From Demequina sp. TMPB413 (GTDB lineage: Bacteria; Actinomycetota; Actinomycetes; Actinomycetales; Demequinaceae), in NCBI RefSeq assembly GCF_020447105.2, contig NZ_CP096184.1:1-64000 (forward strand): a DNA stretch of 64,000 nucleotides. Direction: 5' to 3'. Below the pieces are notes generated by a model that was given only the letters and a program-made list of their open reading frames with translations, was not told where the DNA came from and did no database searches. The translations under genes were made by a program, and so were the position numbers. Positions 7,183-18,800 of this stretch are shown here, in pieces. Position 1 is the stretch's first letter. Each line of letters starts with the position of its first letter.

Positions 7183-9711
7183 CTATCCGTCGGCCGCGAT
7201 GGCCTTCAGAATGTCGAGCCTCGAGGCACGCCACGCGGGCCAGATGGCCGCGATGACACCGGCGATCATGGACAGCACCGTGTAGATCGCGATCCACACC
7301 CACGGCACCACCACACGCTCGAAGCCGTACTCGGCGAGAGCGTTGACGAGCGCCGCGCCCAGGCCAACCCCCAGGATGATGCCCAGCAGGGTTCCGAACA
7401 CGGCCATCACGACCGACTCGAGCGTGATCATGCCCCACACCGCCTTGCGAGTGACGCCGACTGCGCGCAGCAGGCCGATCTCGCGGGTGCGTTCGGTGAC
7501 CGACAGGAGCAGCGTGTTGGCCACTCCCAGGATGGCGATCAGCAGGGCGGCACCCAGCAGGCCAGAGATCACGGCCAACAGGATGTCCAGGGCTTGGTTG
7601 AAGAACTGCTCGATGTCTTCTGGCGACTGGGGCATCACCAACGGGAAGTCCTCCTTGAGGTTCTCGTTGACGGCGTCCGTCGTTGCCTCGAGATCGGCAC
7701 CTTCGTCGAAGTCAACGAGTGCCTGGATGATGTCGGGCTCCCCGACCAACTGTTCGCCGACTGACCAGTCCACGATCAGCGGCTGATCGCCCTCCACCAG
7801 GTACAGGCCGGTCACCTCAAGGGTTACGGAGCCTTCGGGTCCCTCGACCGTGATCTGGTCGCCTACCTCGTATCCCAGCGCCTCGACGCTCGCATCGATG
7901 AAGACACCCTGTCCCAGCTCGGTCAGCGGACGGTCGGTTTCGAGTTCGAACACTCCATCAATCTCTTCAGCATCGACGATGCCCATGAAGAAGTTCTCGC
8001 CATCCACGGAGGCTTCGCCGAACCCGTAGCGGGCAACCTTGTTGACGCCTTCCGTCTCGGCGATGACGTCGACGGCCCCTTGCGGGATCAGCGTCGCCTG
8101 ACTCATGACGATGAGCTCAGCCTTGTTGGTAGCGAACTGTGAGGTGAACGTGTCCTTGACTGACTCCGTGAACGTCGCCACCAGCGCCAGCAGCATGACA
8201 CCAATCATCAAGGCCGCGGCCGTGTTGGCCGAGCGACGCGGCTCGCGGTGAATGTTGTTCGCGGCAAGCTTGCCGTTGACACCCCACAGCTTCGACAGCA
8301 CGCCCCGCAGGCCATACGCGAGCGGAACGATCACCTGCGCGGCGAGCAGCGTGACGCCGAGCACGATCAGCACGGCCCCTGCGCCCACCCACCACGCGGG
8401 CCTGGGAACCGAGCCATACAGGCCAATCAACACGCCAGCGACACCCAACAGGGTGAGCGCGCCGCCCACGATGTTGCGTCGCCGTAGCGACTTCTTGCCG
8501 GCAGTACCGGCCTCGCGGAGCGCCTCCATGGGGGAGATGCGCGAGGCGTGGATCGCGGGGAGCAACGCCGCAATGACCGTCACGGAGACGCCCAGCGAGT
8601 AGCTCCACAGCACCGCCTTCACTGGCAACACGAGCGTGCCAAGGATGTTGCCGCTGAAGGACTCGACCAAGGCACCACCGGCGAGAGCGAGGCCCCAACC
8701 AGTCAGGATTCCCGCCGTCGTTCCGACGAGGCCGACCACCACGGACTCGACAAGGATCGAGTTGCGGATTTGTGAGCCCTGCGCGCCGATCGCCCGGAGC
8801 AGTCCGAACTCCCTGGTGCGCTGGGTCACGATGATCCTGAAGGTGTTGACGATGATGTACGCGCCAACGAACAGGGCCACGAGTCCAAAGATCAACGCGA
8901 ACACATCCACGATGTTGAGCGCCTCGTTGAGTGAGTCGATCTGTTCCGCAACCTTGTCTTGCGAGGTGATAGCACGCGTACCGTCGGGCAGGAGGGGAGA
9001 GATCGCGTCCACGATCGCGTCGGGGTCCGCACCGTCTTCTGCCACCACTTGAATGTCGCGGAAGCCCTCGACCCCGCCAGCAAGTTCGCGCACCGTCGCC
9101 TCGTTGGCATACATGAGGTTGGCGGTCTGGAGCTCGTTGTTCTCGCCAAAGCGAATCGAGCCGGTGACGGTGAGCTCCTGCACGCCGTCGTCCGTCGCGA
9201 TCTTGACCGTGTCGCCGGGCGCCAGCTCGAGCTTCGCGTAGGTGTCGACGTCGACCACGACGTCGCCGTCGGCCGACGGCCCCGCTCCGTCGACCAGGGT
9301 GGAACCGTCGATGTCGGGAATCCCGTACCAGCCGTACACCAGCGTGGGTGCGCCCATGCCAAGCGGTGCATCACCGTCGGCGTTGAGCACCATACCCGTC
9401 TCGTAGGCAACCGAGCCTTCGGCGTACAGCACGCCATCCACCTGCTTGACGGCGGCCACGTCATCGTCTGAGAACGGGCCTTGGGCGTCGCGCGCGGTGA
9501 ACTCGCCCTCTTCGCCCTCGGCTGGAGCCTCCTCGACGATCACGTCGACGGAGCTGTAGATGTCACCGAACAGGTCGGTGAAGCCGCGCGATAGCGCGGA
9601 TGTAAACGTCAGCGTCGCGGCCACGAGCGCGACGCCAAGGGCGACGGCAAAGGCCGTGAGAATGAGCCGCTTCGGGTTATGCCGAACCGACTTGAGTGCA
9701 AGTCTCAGCAT
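7183..9711 (-). CDS. ABC transporter permease, MacB/FtsX-like
   Basis: An 842-residue permease made of two FtsX-type halves. A TM anchor follows the basic start (LKSVRHNPKRLILTAFAVALG). Then come a large extracellular MacB-periplasmic-core-like domain (about 40-250), three TM segments with the FtsX signature around RTREFGLLRAIGAQ, a second anchor near 480, a second extracellular domain, and three C-terminal TM segments around RTREIGLLRAVGVTRKAV. Such permeases handle peptides, lipids or antimicrobials by mechanotransmission rather than bulk transport. It starts 6 bp after its ATPase partner. Confidence 0.92.
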   Translation of the reverse strand: MLRLALKSVRHNPKRLILTAFAVALGVALVAATLTFTSALSRGFTDLFGDIYSSVDVIVEEAPAEGEEGEFTARDAQGPFSDDDVAAVKQVDGVLYAEGSVAYETGMVLNADGDAPLGMGAPTLVYGWYGIPDIDGSTLVDGAGPSADGDVVVDVDTYAKLELAPGDTVKIATDDGVQELTVTGSIRFGENNELQTANLMYANEATVRELAGGVEGFRDIQVVAEDGADPDAIVDAISPLLPDGTRAITSQDKVAEQIDSLNEALNIVDVFALIFGLVALFVGAYIIVNTFRIIVTQRTREFGLLRAIGAQGSQIRNSILVESVVVGLVGTTAGILTGWGLALAGGALVESFSGNILGTLVLPVKAVLWSYSLGVSVTVIAALLPAIHASRISPMEALREAGTAGKKSLRRRNIVGGALTLLGVAGVLIGLYGSVPRPAWWVGAGAVLIVLGVTLLAAQVIVPLAYGLRGVLSKLWGVNGKLAANNIHREPRRSANTAAALMIGVMLLALVATFTESVKDTFTSQFATNKAELIVMSQATLIPQGAVDVIAETEGVNKVARYGFGEASVDGENFFMGIVDAEEIDGVFELETDRPLTELGQGVFIDASVEALGYEVGDQITVEGPEGSVTLEVTGLYLVEGDQPLIVDWSVGEQLVGEPDIIQALVDFDEGADLEATTDAVNENLKEDFPLVMPQSPEDIEQFFNQALDILLAVISGLLGAALLIAILGVANTLLLSVTERTREIGLLRAVGVTRKAVWGMITLESVVMAVFGTLLGIILGVGLGAALVNALAEYGFERVVVPWVWIAIYTVLSMIAGVIAAIWPAWRASRLDILKAIAADG

Positions 9712-9717
9712 CGTGGA

Positions 9718-10470
9718 TCAGTGCCCCATCTGCTTCATGCGGTCGAGCACCTTCTCGGCGGTCGGTTCGCGCATCTCGTCCACGATCTTGCCGTCTTCGA
9801 GGAACAGGATGCGGTCGGCGTACGACGCGGCGGTCGGGTCGTGCGTGACCATCACGATGGTCTGGCCGAACTCCTTGACGGCACGACGCATGAAGCCGAG
9901 CAGTTCGGCGCCTGACTTGGAGTCAAGATTGCCGGAAGGCTCGTCGGCGAAGATGATCTCCGGGCGTGCCACCAAGGCCCGAGCAACGGCGACGCGCTGC
10001 TGCTGGCCGCCGGACAGCTCGGCGGGCAGGTGGGTGAGGCGGTCGCCGAGGCCGAGGATACCGATGATCTCGTCAAACCAGGCCTTGTCAATCTTCTTGC
10101 CTGCGATGTCCATCGGCAGCGTGATGTTCTCGCGACCGTTGAGAGAAGGGATCAGGTTGAAGGCCTGGAAGATGAAGCCGATGTAGTTGCGGCGGATCTC
10201 GGTGACCTGCGCTTCGGTGAGGTGCGTGATCACGGCGTCGGCGATCATCGACGTGCCTGCGGTGAGCCGGTCAAGGCCCGCAAGCGTGTGTAGCAGGGTC
10301 GACTTGCCTGAACCGGACGGGCCCATGATCGCGGTGAACTCGTGGCGCTTCATGTCGACGGTGACGCCGTCGAGGGCGCGCACCGCCGTGTCGCCGAATC
10401 CGTAGTCCTTGTACCCGTCGCGCATCGATGCCGCCACGGGCGTCTGCGCTGGTGCTTCCATGGTGGTCAT
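9718..10470 (-). CDS. ABC transporter ATP-binding protein (MacB/LolD type)
   Basis: A 250-residue nucleotide-binding subunit. It has Walker A GPSGSGKST, the Q-loop FQAFNLIPSLNGRENI, the signature LSGGQQQRVAVARAL, Walker B IIFADEPSGNLDS and an H-loop in MVTHD. The GNLDS variant is typical of the LolD/MacB family. ATG 10470 has a GAAAGG ribosome site; the longer frame upstream lacks one. It is paired with the permease 6 bp downstream and lies 161 bp after the response regulator, so the two-component system probably controls the transporter. Confidence 0.94.
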   Translation of the reverse strand: MTTMEAPAQTPVAASMRDGYKDYGFGDTAVRALDGVTVDMKRHEFTAIMGPSGSGKSTLLHTLAGLDRLTAGTSMIADAVITHLTEAQVTEIRRNYIGFIFQAFNLIPSLNGRENITLPMDIAGKKIDKAWFDEIIGILGLGDRLTHLPAELSGGQQQRVAVARALVARPEIIFADEPSGNLDSKSGAELLGFMRRAVKEFGQTIVMVTHDPTAASYADRILFLEDGKIVDEMREPTAEKVLDRMKQMGH

Positions 10471-10608
10471 GGGGTGTGCCTTTCGTGATGATGTGTCAGA
10501 AGATTCCGAGTTCAGTGTGGCGAAGGTCACGGCCTGAGGGCATCGGCCGCGGGGACGGTTGTGAATCATCGTCCTTGAGGAGGACGCCAGGGTCATCCCC
10601 TACAGGCA

Positions 10609-10626
10609 TCCCCCACTCAAGGGGGA
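10609..10626. terminator. Short hairpin after the response regulator
   Basis: A 6-bp G:C-rich stem (10609-10614 with 10621-10626) with an ACTCAA loop starts six bases past the response-regulator stop. It is a weak candidate terminator or attenuator separating the two-component genes from the ABC genes. Confidence 0.35.
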
Positions 10627-10631
10627 GGCGT

Positions 10632-11396
10632 CTACGGCTTGGGGATGACGATGCCGGAGTCGTACGCCTCGACGACGGCCTGGACGCGGTCCCGTACGCC
10701 AAGCTTCGTCAAGATGTGGCTGACGTGGGTCTTGACGGTGGTGTTGGAGACGAACAGTTCCTTGGCGATCTCTTGATTGGACATGCCGCGGGCCATCAGT
10801 TGGAGGACCTGCACCTCTCTGTCGGACAGGTCGCCAATCGCCTCAGGGCTCGGAATGTGCTCTTCCGCGAGGTCAGCAACGTCGAGTCCCGGGAAGGGAG
10901 CAGGCGTCGTGGCCGCACTTGAGCCGAGCGGCACAGACTCCGAAGCGGCCCCAGCGTCGTCGATACTCCTGACGGGGCCGCGCGCAAACTGTTCGATCAC
11001 GCGGCGGGTGACCTCGGGGGCCAAGAGCGCCTCTCCTCCCGCCACGACCCGCACGGCGTTGACGAGGCTGTCCCCGTCGGCGCTCTTGAGAAGAAACCCC
11101 GACGCTCCGGCACGCAAGGCTCCATAGAGGTATTCGTCGTCGTCAAAAGTGGTGAGGATGACGACACGTGAGTCGGGGGCTAGTTTGAGGACCTCCCGGG
11201 TCGCAGCGAGCCCGTCCATTCCTGGCATGCGGATGTCCATGAGAATCACATCGGGACGGTGCTCCGCCGCTCCGGCGATCGCCTCTTCACCCGAGGCGGC
11301 CTCGCAACATACGACGATGTCGTCTTCCGACTCCAGAATCATCTTGAGGCCGACGCGCACCATCTGCTGATCGTCAACGAGCCCTACCCTGATCAC
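10632..11396 (-). CDS. Two-component response regulator, NarL/LuxR family
   Basis: A 254-residue DNA-binding regulator. The receiver domain has the acidic pair VDDQQ at the N-terminus, the phosphoacceptor Asp in VILMDIRMPGMDG, and the Lys in LLKSADGDS. A linker of about 60 residues leads to a LuxR-type helix-turn-helix (LSDREVQVLQLMARGMSNQE and following). The GTG start at 11396 has an AGGAG site and overlaps the kinase stop as GTGA, proving coupling; the much longer open frame upstream is the kinase's shadow. It likely activates the downstream ABC genes. Confidence 0.94.
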   Translation of the reverse strand: MIRVGLVDDQQMVRVGLKMILESEDDIVVCCEAASGEEAIAGAAEHRPDVILMDIRMPGMDGLAATREVLKLAPDSRVVILTTFDDDEYLYGALRAGASGFLLKSADGDSLVNAVRVVAGGEALLAPEVTRRVIEQFARGPVRSIDDAGAASESVPLGSSAATTPAPFPGLDVADLAEEHIPSPEAIGDLSDREVQVLQLMARGMSNQEIAKELFVSNTTVKTHVSHILTKLGVRDRVQAVVEAYDSGIVIPKP

Positions 11397-12664
11397 CTGC
11401 TTCTCCTGTCTGCGTACGTGCGCTGCCCCATCACCTGGTCGTCCGTGACGGGGAGTACTGCATGCACCCTGAAACCGCCGCCCTGCCTGGCGCCCAACTC
11501 GATGCGCCCGCCGAGAGCGGCCACGCGCTCCTTCATACCGGCGAGGCCGTTGCCCCCCGAGGAGGAAATGACGTCGGAGATCACTCCGCGCCCGTCGTCT
11601 TCCACCGTCACGGTGACGGCGTCGCGCCGCCGACGCACGGTGACAGTGGCGCTCGCGCCCGTCCCGGCGTACTTCAGGGCGTTGGTGAGCGACTCCTGGA
11701 TGATGCGATAGGCGCTGAGTTCGACGCCAGCCGGAACGTGACTTGTCCCCGCGATGGCGAGGCGAACGGGCAGCCCCGAGTCTTCGACCTGCTTGACGAG
11801 AGCGGGTATGGCGGCGAGCGATGGCATCGGCGCCAGGTCGTCGGCGTCGGTGGTGCCGACGAGTGCAGGCGCCCTCTTTCGACCAGTGAGCGTCGCGGCC
11901 TCGTGCTCGAGTTCGCGCTCCGACGTGCGAAGGACTCCGATCATGCGCTGCATCTCTGCGAGCCCCTTGCGGCCGGAATCCGAGATGGTCGCGAGCGCCT
12001 CTGCTACGTCGGGATCGGTCTTGGCGATGCGGCGCCTGGCGCCTTCGGCTTGCAGCGTCATGACGGTGACCTCGTGGGCGACGACGTCGTGAAGTTCGCG
12101 AGCGATTCTGGCCCTCTCGGCCCGTACGGCGTCGGCCGCGGCGATGCGCGCCGCCTGTTGCCTGCGTTCGGCCGATAACTCGAACTCGGTGAGCTTCTCG
12201 CGTCGGCCGCGTTCCGTGAGGCCGAAGATGATGGGGACCACGACCGCAAGGGCCACCGAGGCTGGTGCGGTCCAGGGCACGTAGTCGGTCGCGAAGACGC
12301 CGATCATCGTCCAGATGAAGATCAGCCCGCCGGTCGCGCCGCCGTGGAGGAAGGCCTGGCGGCGGGGAAGTGCGGCGCCGACGGTGTACAGGGCGACGAT
12401 CAACGGGAAGAAAGTGACGTCGGTCGAGTAGCCGATGCCGGAGGTCACCGACCAGAAGGCGGCGATGATCCACAGCACGGCGCGTGGGGCCACCGACCGC
12501 CAGGCGAGCGGCAGCGCCTGGGCGATCAGCAGCAAATATCCCCATAGGTCGAAGGGGCGATAGTCCAGTTCGATGTTCTGGGTGACGGCGTGCGCTGACA
12601 GGACGGCGAGCACCGCGAACGCCAGCGCGATGCCGGTGTCGCCCCCTCGCCTCCAATGCGCCAT
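11393..12664 (-). CDS. Sensor histidine kinase, HisKA_3 type
   Basis: A 423-residue membrane kinase with four or five N-terminal TM segments and almost no extracellular loops. A dimerisation/phosphoacceptor helix follows (RARIARELHDVVAHEVTVMT, His in ELHD), then a HATPase_c domain with N-box QESLTNALKYAG and G-box EDDGRGV. Intramembrane-sensing kinases of this type next to MacB-like ABC transporters often respond to cell-envelope stress or antimicrobial peptides; that role is inferred from context. The ATG at 12664 is my choice; 12691 is also possible, and neither has a strong ribosome site. Confidence 0.92.
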   Translation of the reverse strand: MAHWRRGGDTGIALAFAVLAVLSAHAVTQNIELDYRPFDLWGYLLLIAQALPLAWRSVAPRAVLWIIAAFWSVTSGIGYSTDVTFFPLIVALYTVGAALPRRQAFLHGGATGGLIFIWTMIGVFATDYVPWTAPASVALAVVVPIIFGLTERGRREKLTEFELSAERRQQAARIAAADAVRAERARIARELHDVVAHEVTVMTLQAEGARRRIAKTDPDVAEALATISDSGRKGLAEMQRMIGVLRTSERELEHEAATLTGRKRAPALVGTTDADDLAPMPSLAAIPALVKQVEDSGLPVRLAIAGTSHVPAGVELSAYRIIQESLTNALKYAGTGASATVTVRRRRDAVTVTVEDDGRGVISDVISSSGGNGLAGMKERVAALGGRIELGARQGGGFRVHAVLPVTDDQVMGQRTYADRRSR

Positions 12665-12825
12665 GCCGCTAAGGCTAGTCCCGTGCCGCATGAACGGCTC
12701 TCGATCGCGAGGATGAGTCACAGCGCGCTGACAGGCCGAAAAAGAGCGGGATGGGGAATATTGCCCTACTCCCCGGGCACCCCTTCACGCTATGGTGTGC
12801 GAGGCCGAGGGATTCTGGGGGACGC

Positions 12826-15800
12826 ATGACGTGGTTGGCGCGCTTGAGGGAGCGACGGGGTGTGGCGTCTGGCGCTGTCGTCACGATGTCGGCGATGACC
12901 CTCGGGGTGCTCGCGTTCCTCGATGACGGCGTGCCCAGCACCGACGTGGAACTGCACGACGGCGGCGTGTGGCTCACCAACGAGTCGGTGCTCATGGTGG
13001 GGCACCTGAACCACCAGTCGCGCACGCTCGACGGCTCGTACCGCACCACGACCGGCCAGTTTGATGTCGCTCAGTCGGGCAACACCATCGTGGTGCACGA
13101 CACTGCCAACTCGACTGTTGCCCTGGTGGATCCGGCGGCGCTCACTGCTCCTTCTCTTGCCGCGCTTCCCGCATATGCCGAGTTCGGGCTCGGCGGCGAC
13201 ACGGCGGCGATACTCGATCCGACGGACGGTCGCTTGTGGGTGGTGCCGGTCAGCAGGTTGTCCTCCCTGGATATCAAGGCGACGGAGCCTGTGGCCGAGA
13301 TCGGCGGCGGGGCCGCCCTTGCCGTCGGGCCAGACGGACTCGTCGTCGCAGTGTCTGCCGAAACGGGGGAGATTGTCACCGCGAGTCTCGCGGGGCCGCT
13401 TGCTGACACAGATCAGCGTGAGGCACTCGACTTGCCCGACGACGCCGAGGTGACTGTCACGCTCGTGGGCGACCGCATCGTCGTGCTCGACGCGTCGTCA
13501 TCCATGCTGTGGCTGGGCGACAAGAGCGTCTCCGTGCCAGAGGGAAGCGTGCTGCAACAGCCATCGGCCGCAGGCGAGGCCGTGGCGCTCGCTTTCGACA
13601 AGGGTTGGTGGATTCAACCCCTCGATGGTGCTGAGGCTGTGGTCCAGGAGTTGCCGTCGACCGGCACTCCCGCCGCGCCCGTGTCCCTGCAAGGGTGTGT
13701 CTACTTGGCATGGGCCGGCGCCGGTGAGTTCCGCCGCGATTGCACAGAAGACTCGTACGACGTAGAGACGAAAATCGACGGGGCGCTACCGAGCGCCAGG
13801 TTTGTGTTCCGTGTGAATCGGGACGTTGTGGTGCTGAATGACTCTGTCAACGGCACCGGCTGGCTGTCTTCCGACGGCATGGAGCGCGTTGACAACTGGG
13901 ACTCGCTGCTGCCGCCGCCCGACGATGACCAGGACTTTGAGGAGTTCGAGGAGGAGGACGAGTTGTCCTCCCTGCCAGAGCGCAGCGAAGACAACACCCC
14001 TCCCGTCGCCGAGGATGATCGCTATGGGGCGCGGGCTGGCCGCACCACCGTTCTGCCCGTCGTCGACAACGACTACGACCTCGACGGGGACCTGCTCACC
14101 GCCGTGGTGGTCGACTCCACGGGAGTGCCAGGTCAGGTTCAGGCCATCCGTGACGGGGAGGCCTTCCAGGTGGTGTTGCCGCCAGAGGCGACGGGCACTG
14201 CAACGTTCACCTACAGGATCAGCGACGGACGCGGCGGAGTTGACGACGCTACGGTGACGGTAAGCGTCGCGGGCGAGGGCGAGAACACCGCACCCGAGCC
14301 ACAACGTCGGTCGCGATTGGTGGTGGAGTCGGGAGCGACGGTCTCCTACCACGTGCTCCCCGATTGGGTGGATCCCGAGGGCGACACCATCTTCCTGAGG
14401 TCGGCCATCGCGCCAGCGCCGCACAGGGTGGAGTTCACCCCAGACGGGCGCCTCACCATCACAGCCGACCCTGATGTCACGGGCCAGTTCGACATCGATG
14501 TGGTGGTGTCCGACGGCATCGAGGATGCGACCGGCACGGTAAGTGTCGACGTGTGGCCCTCACAGACGTTGCCCCCGCAGACGCACTCCGACCATGTGGT
14601 CACCTCGATCGGCAGGCCAGTACTCGTCAGTCCCCTCGGCAACGACATGTCGCGCTCGGGGGAACCGTTGCGGCTCGCCAAACTGGAAGAGGTGCTCGGC
14701 GTCTCGATGGTGCCCGACTACCTGAAGAACACCTTCACCTTCTCGTCTGAGACGGCCGGCACCTACTACATCCAGTACCTGGCCACCGATGGTGCGACAA
14801 CGGCGCCGGGGCTCGTCCGGGTGGACGTGCTGCCGGAGGTTGACGCCACGCTGCCTCCGATCGCCGTCTCCGACGTCGCACTTGTGGCGCCAGGCGAAGA
14901 CACGCTCGTGGACGTTCTCGCCAACGACTCTGACCCTGGCGGCAGGGTGCTCGTCATCCAGAACGTCGAGGTGCCCGAGCGCTCGGGCCTGCGCGTGGCC
15001 GTTCTCGAGCACCGACTGGTGCGCGTGACGGATCTCGCGGGACTCAGCGAACCCGTCACCCTGACGTACCTGGTGTCTAACGGCACTGACACTGCGCGCG
15101 CCGACATTACGGTGCTTCCCATCACGCCAAAGGACAAGAGCCTGCCTCCTGTCGCAGAAGACGACGAGGTCGTGGTCCGCGCCGGTGACGTCGCGACCAT
15201 CGACGTGCTCGATAACGACACCCATCCTGGTGGCGATGAACTCACGCTCGTGGGGCTCGGCGAGCCGCTTGTCGACTCAAACGTTGCGCAGGTCTTCGTG
15301 TCGGACAACGTGATCCGTGTTCGCGCTGGTGACCAGGCGGGCACGGCGACGGCCCTGTACGACGTGGGCGACGAGCACGAGCAACGCGACTCCGCCCAAC
15401 TCAAGATCACCATCGTGGGTGCCGACGAAGGAAACTCGGCGCCCCGCCCTTCGGACGCGGTTGCCCGCGTGCTAGCAGGCAACACGGTGCGCATCCCGAT
15501 CACGCTCGACGGCATCGATCCAGACGGCGACTCGGTACTCCTTGAGGGTCTCGCGACGTCTCCCGAGCTCGGCAGGGTGGTTCAGCAAGGCGAAGACTGG
15601 ATCGTCTACGAGGCATATGCCGATTCTCAAGGCACCGACACGTTCGAGTACGAGGTGCGCGACCGCCTTGGGGCGTCAGCGCGCGGCTCCGTCGTCGTCG
15701 GCGTGGCGCCAGTGCGCGGCTTCAATAATGCGCCGGTCGCCATCCGCGACGAGGCCTCGACGAGGGCAGGGCACTCCGTTTCAGTCGCCGTGTTGGAGAA

Positions 15801-18800
15801 CGACACCGATCCCGATTCCGATGTGGTGACGCTGTCGAGCGAGGTAGAGGCTCCTGAAGGCGTTGAGGCAGAGGTACGTGGGGACAGGATTGTGGTGAGT
15901 GCCCAGGCGGAGGGCCAGTACACGCTGCAGTACACGATCACCGATGTGTTTGGAGCAGCCAGCACTGGCACCATTCTGCTCACCGTCGACGACGCACTCG
16001 ACCCCGTCCCCCCGATCGCTCGTGATGACAGAATCGCGGCCGCCGATGTGGCGGAGGACGGCACGGTCGCGGTCGAGGTGCTCGCCAACGACGAGGACCC
16101 CGACGGCGTCGTGTCAGCACTCAGCCTGACCGTCTCGGACGAAACGGCAGTGATGGGTGAGCTCGGAGTCGTGACGCTCCAGGTCACTGACGTGCCGCGC
16201 ATCGTGACCTACACGATCACCGATGCCGATGGCCTGAGCGCTTCGGCCTTCATCATGGTTCCTGGCTACGGCACGGCGCGTCCGCAACTCATCAGCGCAG
16301 CGCCGATCGAGGTAGTCAGCGGCGAGACCAAGACGATCAGGCTTGCCGACTACATCATCACGGCCAACGGAAACCCAGCACTCGTGACGCGGGTGGAGGC
16401 CGTCAGGGCCGCTCACGCGAATGGCGACGACCTCGTGGTCGACGAGGCCACGCTGCAGTACACCTCGGCCGATGGCTACTGGGGCAAAGACGCGATCACC
16501 GTCGAAGTGACCGACGGGCTCGCTGTGGACGATCCTGCTGGAAGGGTCGCCGCGATCACCATCCCCATCACGGTGCTCCCCGCAGGCAACGAGCCGCCTG
16601 CGTTCCGCGACGCCAGGGTCGAGGTCACGCCCGGCGAGGACCCCACGTTGCTCGACCTCAGCCTCCTCGGCTCCGATCCCAACGAGGACGACCAACTGAC
16701 GTATGACATCGCCGGTGACGTGGCGGACGGCTTCACCGCTCGCATCGAAGGCACGACGCTGAGCGTCTCTGCCGACGCGGACACACCCAAGGGAACGCTT
16801 ACCGATCTCGAGATCGAGGTCTCGGATGGCGTAGCGCCTCCCGTCGCCGGATTGGTCAGGGTCGCCGTCACGAGCGCCAGCAGGGCTCTTGCCGTTGCAA
16901 ATGACGACTACGTCGACGACGCGAGGCCAGGCAAGCAGATTGTCGTTGACGTCACCGCCAACGACTACAACCCCTTCCCAGCCGAGCCACTGACCGTCGT
17001 CTCGTACGGCGTCGAGGCTGGCACTGGAGAGGTCTTGATCGGCGAGGACGGCCTGCGCATCACGCCGGGTGCGACCTTCAACGGCACGCTCCAAGTCAGG
17101 TACACGATTCAAGACCGCACGGGAGACACCGACCGCCAGGTTGAGGGACGCGTGTACGTGACCGTGGTCAAGGAGCCCGACGCGCCGGTGAAGCCGGCCA
17201 TTCGCTCGGTCGAGGATCGCACCGTCGTGCTCGAGTGGACCGCTCCCGCGAACAACGGCGCCGCGATCTCTCATTACACCGTTCGCTCCGACCAGGGGAC
17301 GGAGAAGCGCTGTACCACCACCATCTGCACCATTGACGGCTTGAGCAACGATGTCGAGTACCGCTTCACCGTGACGGCGACGAACAGGGCAGGGGAGTCG
17401 GCGCCCTCGTCACCGTCCGATGTGGCCAGGCCAGACATCAGGCCCGAGCAACCCGCCGCTCCGTCGCTCACCTTCGGTGACCGCGAGTTGTCGGTCCAGT
17501 GGACGCCGCCACCGACGGCAGGTTCTGCGATCACTCACTACACGCTGGAGATTTCTCCTCCCCCTGTGGCGGGGCCGTCACAGGCGCTCCAGGTGACGGG
17601 AACGTCGTATGTCTGGACGGGGCTTGAGAATGGCGTCGCGTATCAAGTGAGGGTGCAGGCTCGCAACAGTGCTCCTGAGCCTTCGGCATGGTCGGACTAC
17701 TCCGCGACCGAGGTGCCTGCCGGGCCGCCTGTCGCACCTGCCAAGCCCGCCACCCAACGCCTCGCTCCTGTCGGCAACAGGGCCCAGATCGCAGTGCAAT
17801 GGGCGGAGCCCTCAGGTAACGGCGACACCGTGTCGTCGTACACGGTCACGGCACTACGCGGGGGCGCGGCCGTCGCAACGGCCGAGGTCCCAGCAGGGGT
17901 GTACTCGCGAGCGTTCGAATTGGCGACGGACGACGTCGCCTATACCTTCAGCGTCGTCGCTCACAACAAGGCGGGCGCGTCCGATCCCTCCGTGCAATCG
18001 GACCCGAGGCGCGCGTTCGTGGCGCCAGGAGCACCCACCTCAGTGACGGCCACTCCTGGCGACGGACGCATCACCGTGGCCTTTAGTCCAGGACCGCGCA
18101 ACGGCGCCGACGCCTCGTGGATCAGTTACGAGTACGAACTGAACGGTGCCGGCGGCTACAAGCCGCTCCCGTCTAACCGCATCATCGGGTCCTTGTCCAA
18201 CGGCTCGTCGTACACAGTGAAGATTCGCGCGACGGCGACTGCCGACGGCGTCTCCTACACCGGCAACCCCTCTGCAGCGTCGGCCGCTGCCGTGCCTTAC
18301 GGTGTGCCCCCTGCCCCAAGCGTCTCCTCCGCGAATAGCGGCGGCACCGTGCGCTTCACCTGGTCGGCGGCAACGTCGAACGGTCGGCCGATCACCACGC
18401 TCCAGTACCGGATCGATGGCGGCTCGTGGCAATCCGGCTCCACCTCTGGTGGATCGGTGAACGCGCCGTCGGTGGGCGGAACGCACTCGATTGAGGTGCG
18501 AGTCCAAGACTCAGAGGGTCAGTGGAGCGCGACCGCGTCGACCAGCCGGACGATCAACCCTGAACTCACCCTTTCGAAGGGACCAACGGCGACCGGCTAC
18601 TGCGCGGTGGCGTCCGACTGTTCCTTCTTCCACTGGGAGTTGCGGTACTTCCCGCCGAACTACCGATTCGAGTACCAGTGCCTCAACTCGACGGGGGCTT
18701 TCTCGCAGGGCACGATCCCTTCGTCCTACGCGACGAACAGCAGCGGCAGCTCCTCCTTCAACTACTGCTACTCGGGCCCTGCGGCCAACAACACGTGGGA

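Noticed and set aside
6730..7764. Long plus-strand frame through the 33-bp repeats with an 11-residue periodic peptide
   Set aside because: It starts inside murB and runs antisense into the ABC permease. The 3-fold period makes any frame stay open, and no ribosome site is present.
10632..12656. A kinase-length fusion extending the response regulator upstream
   Set aside because: The upstream part is out-of-frame kinase sequence; the GTGA overlap with AGGAG fixes the true start at 11396.
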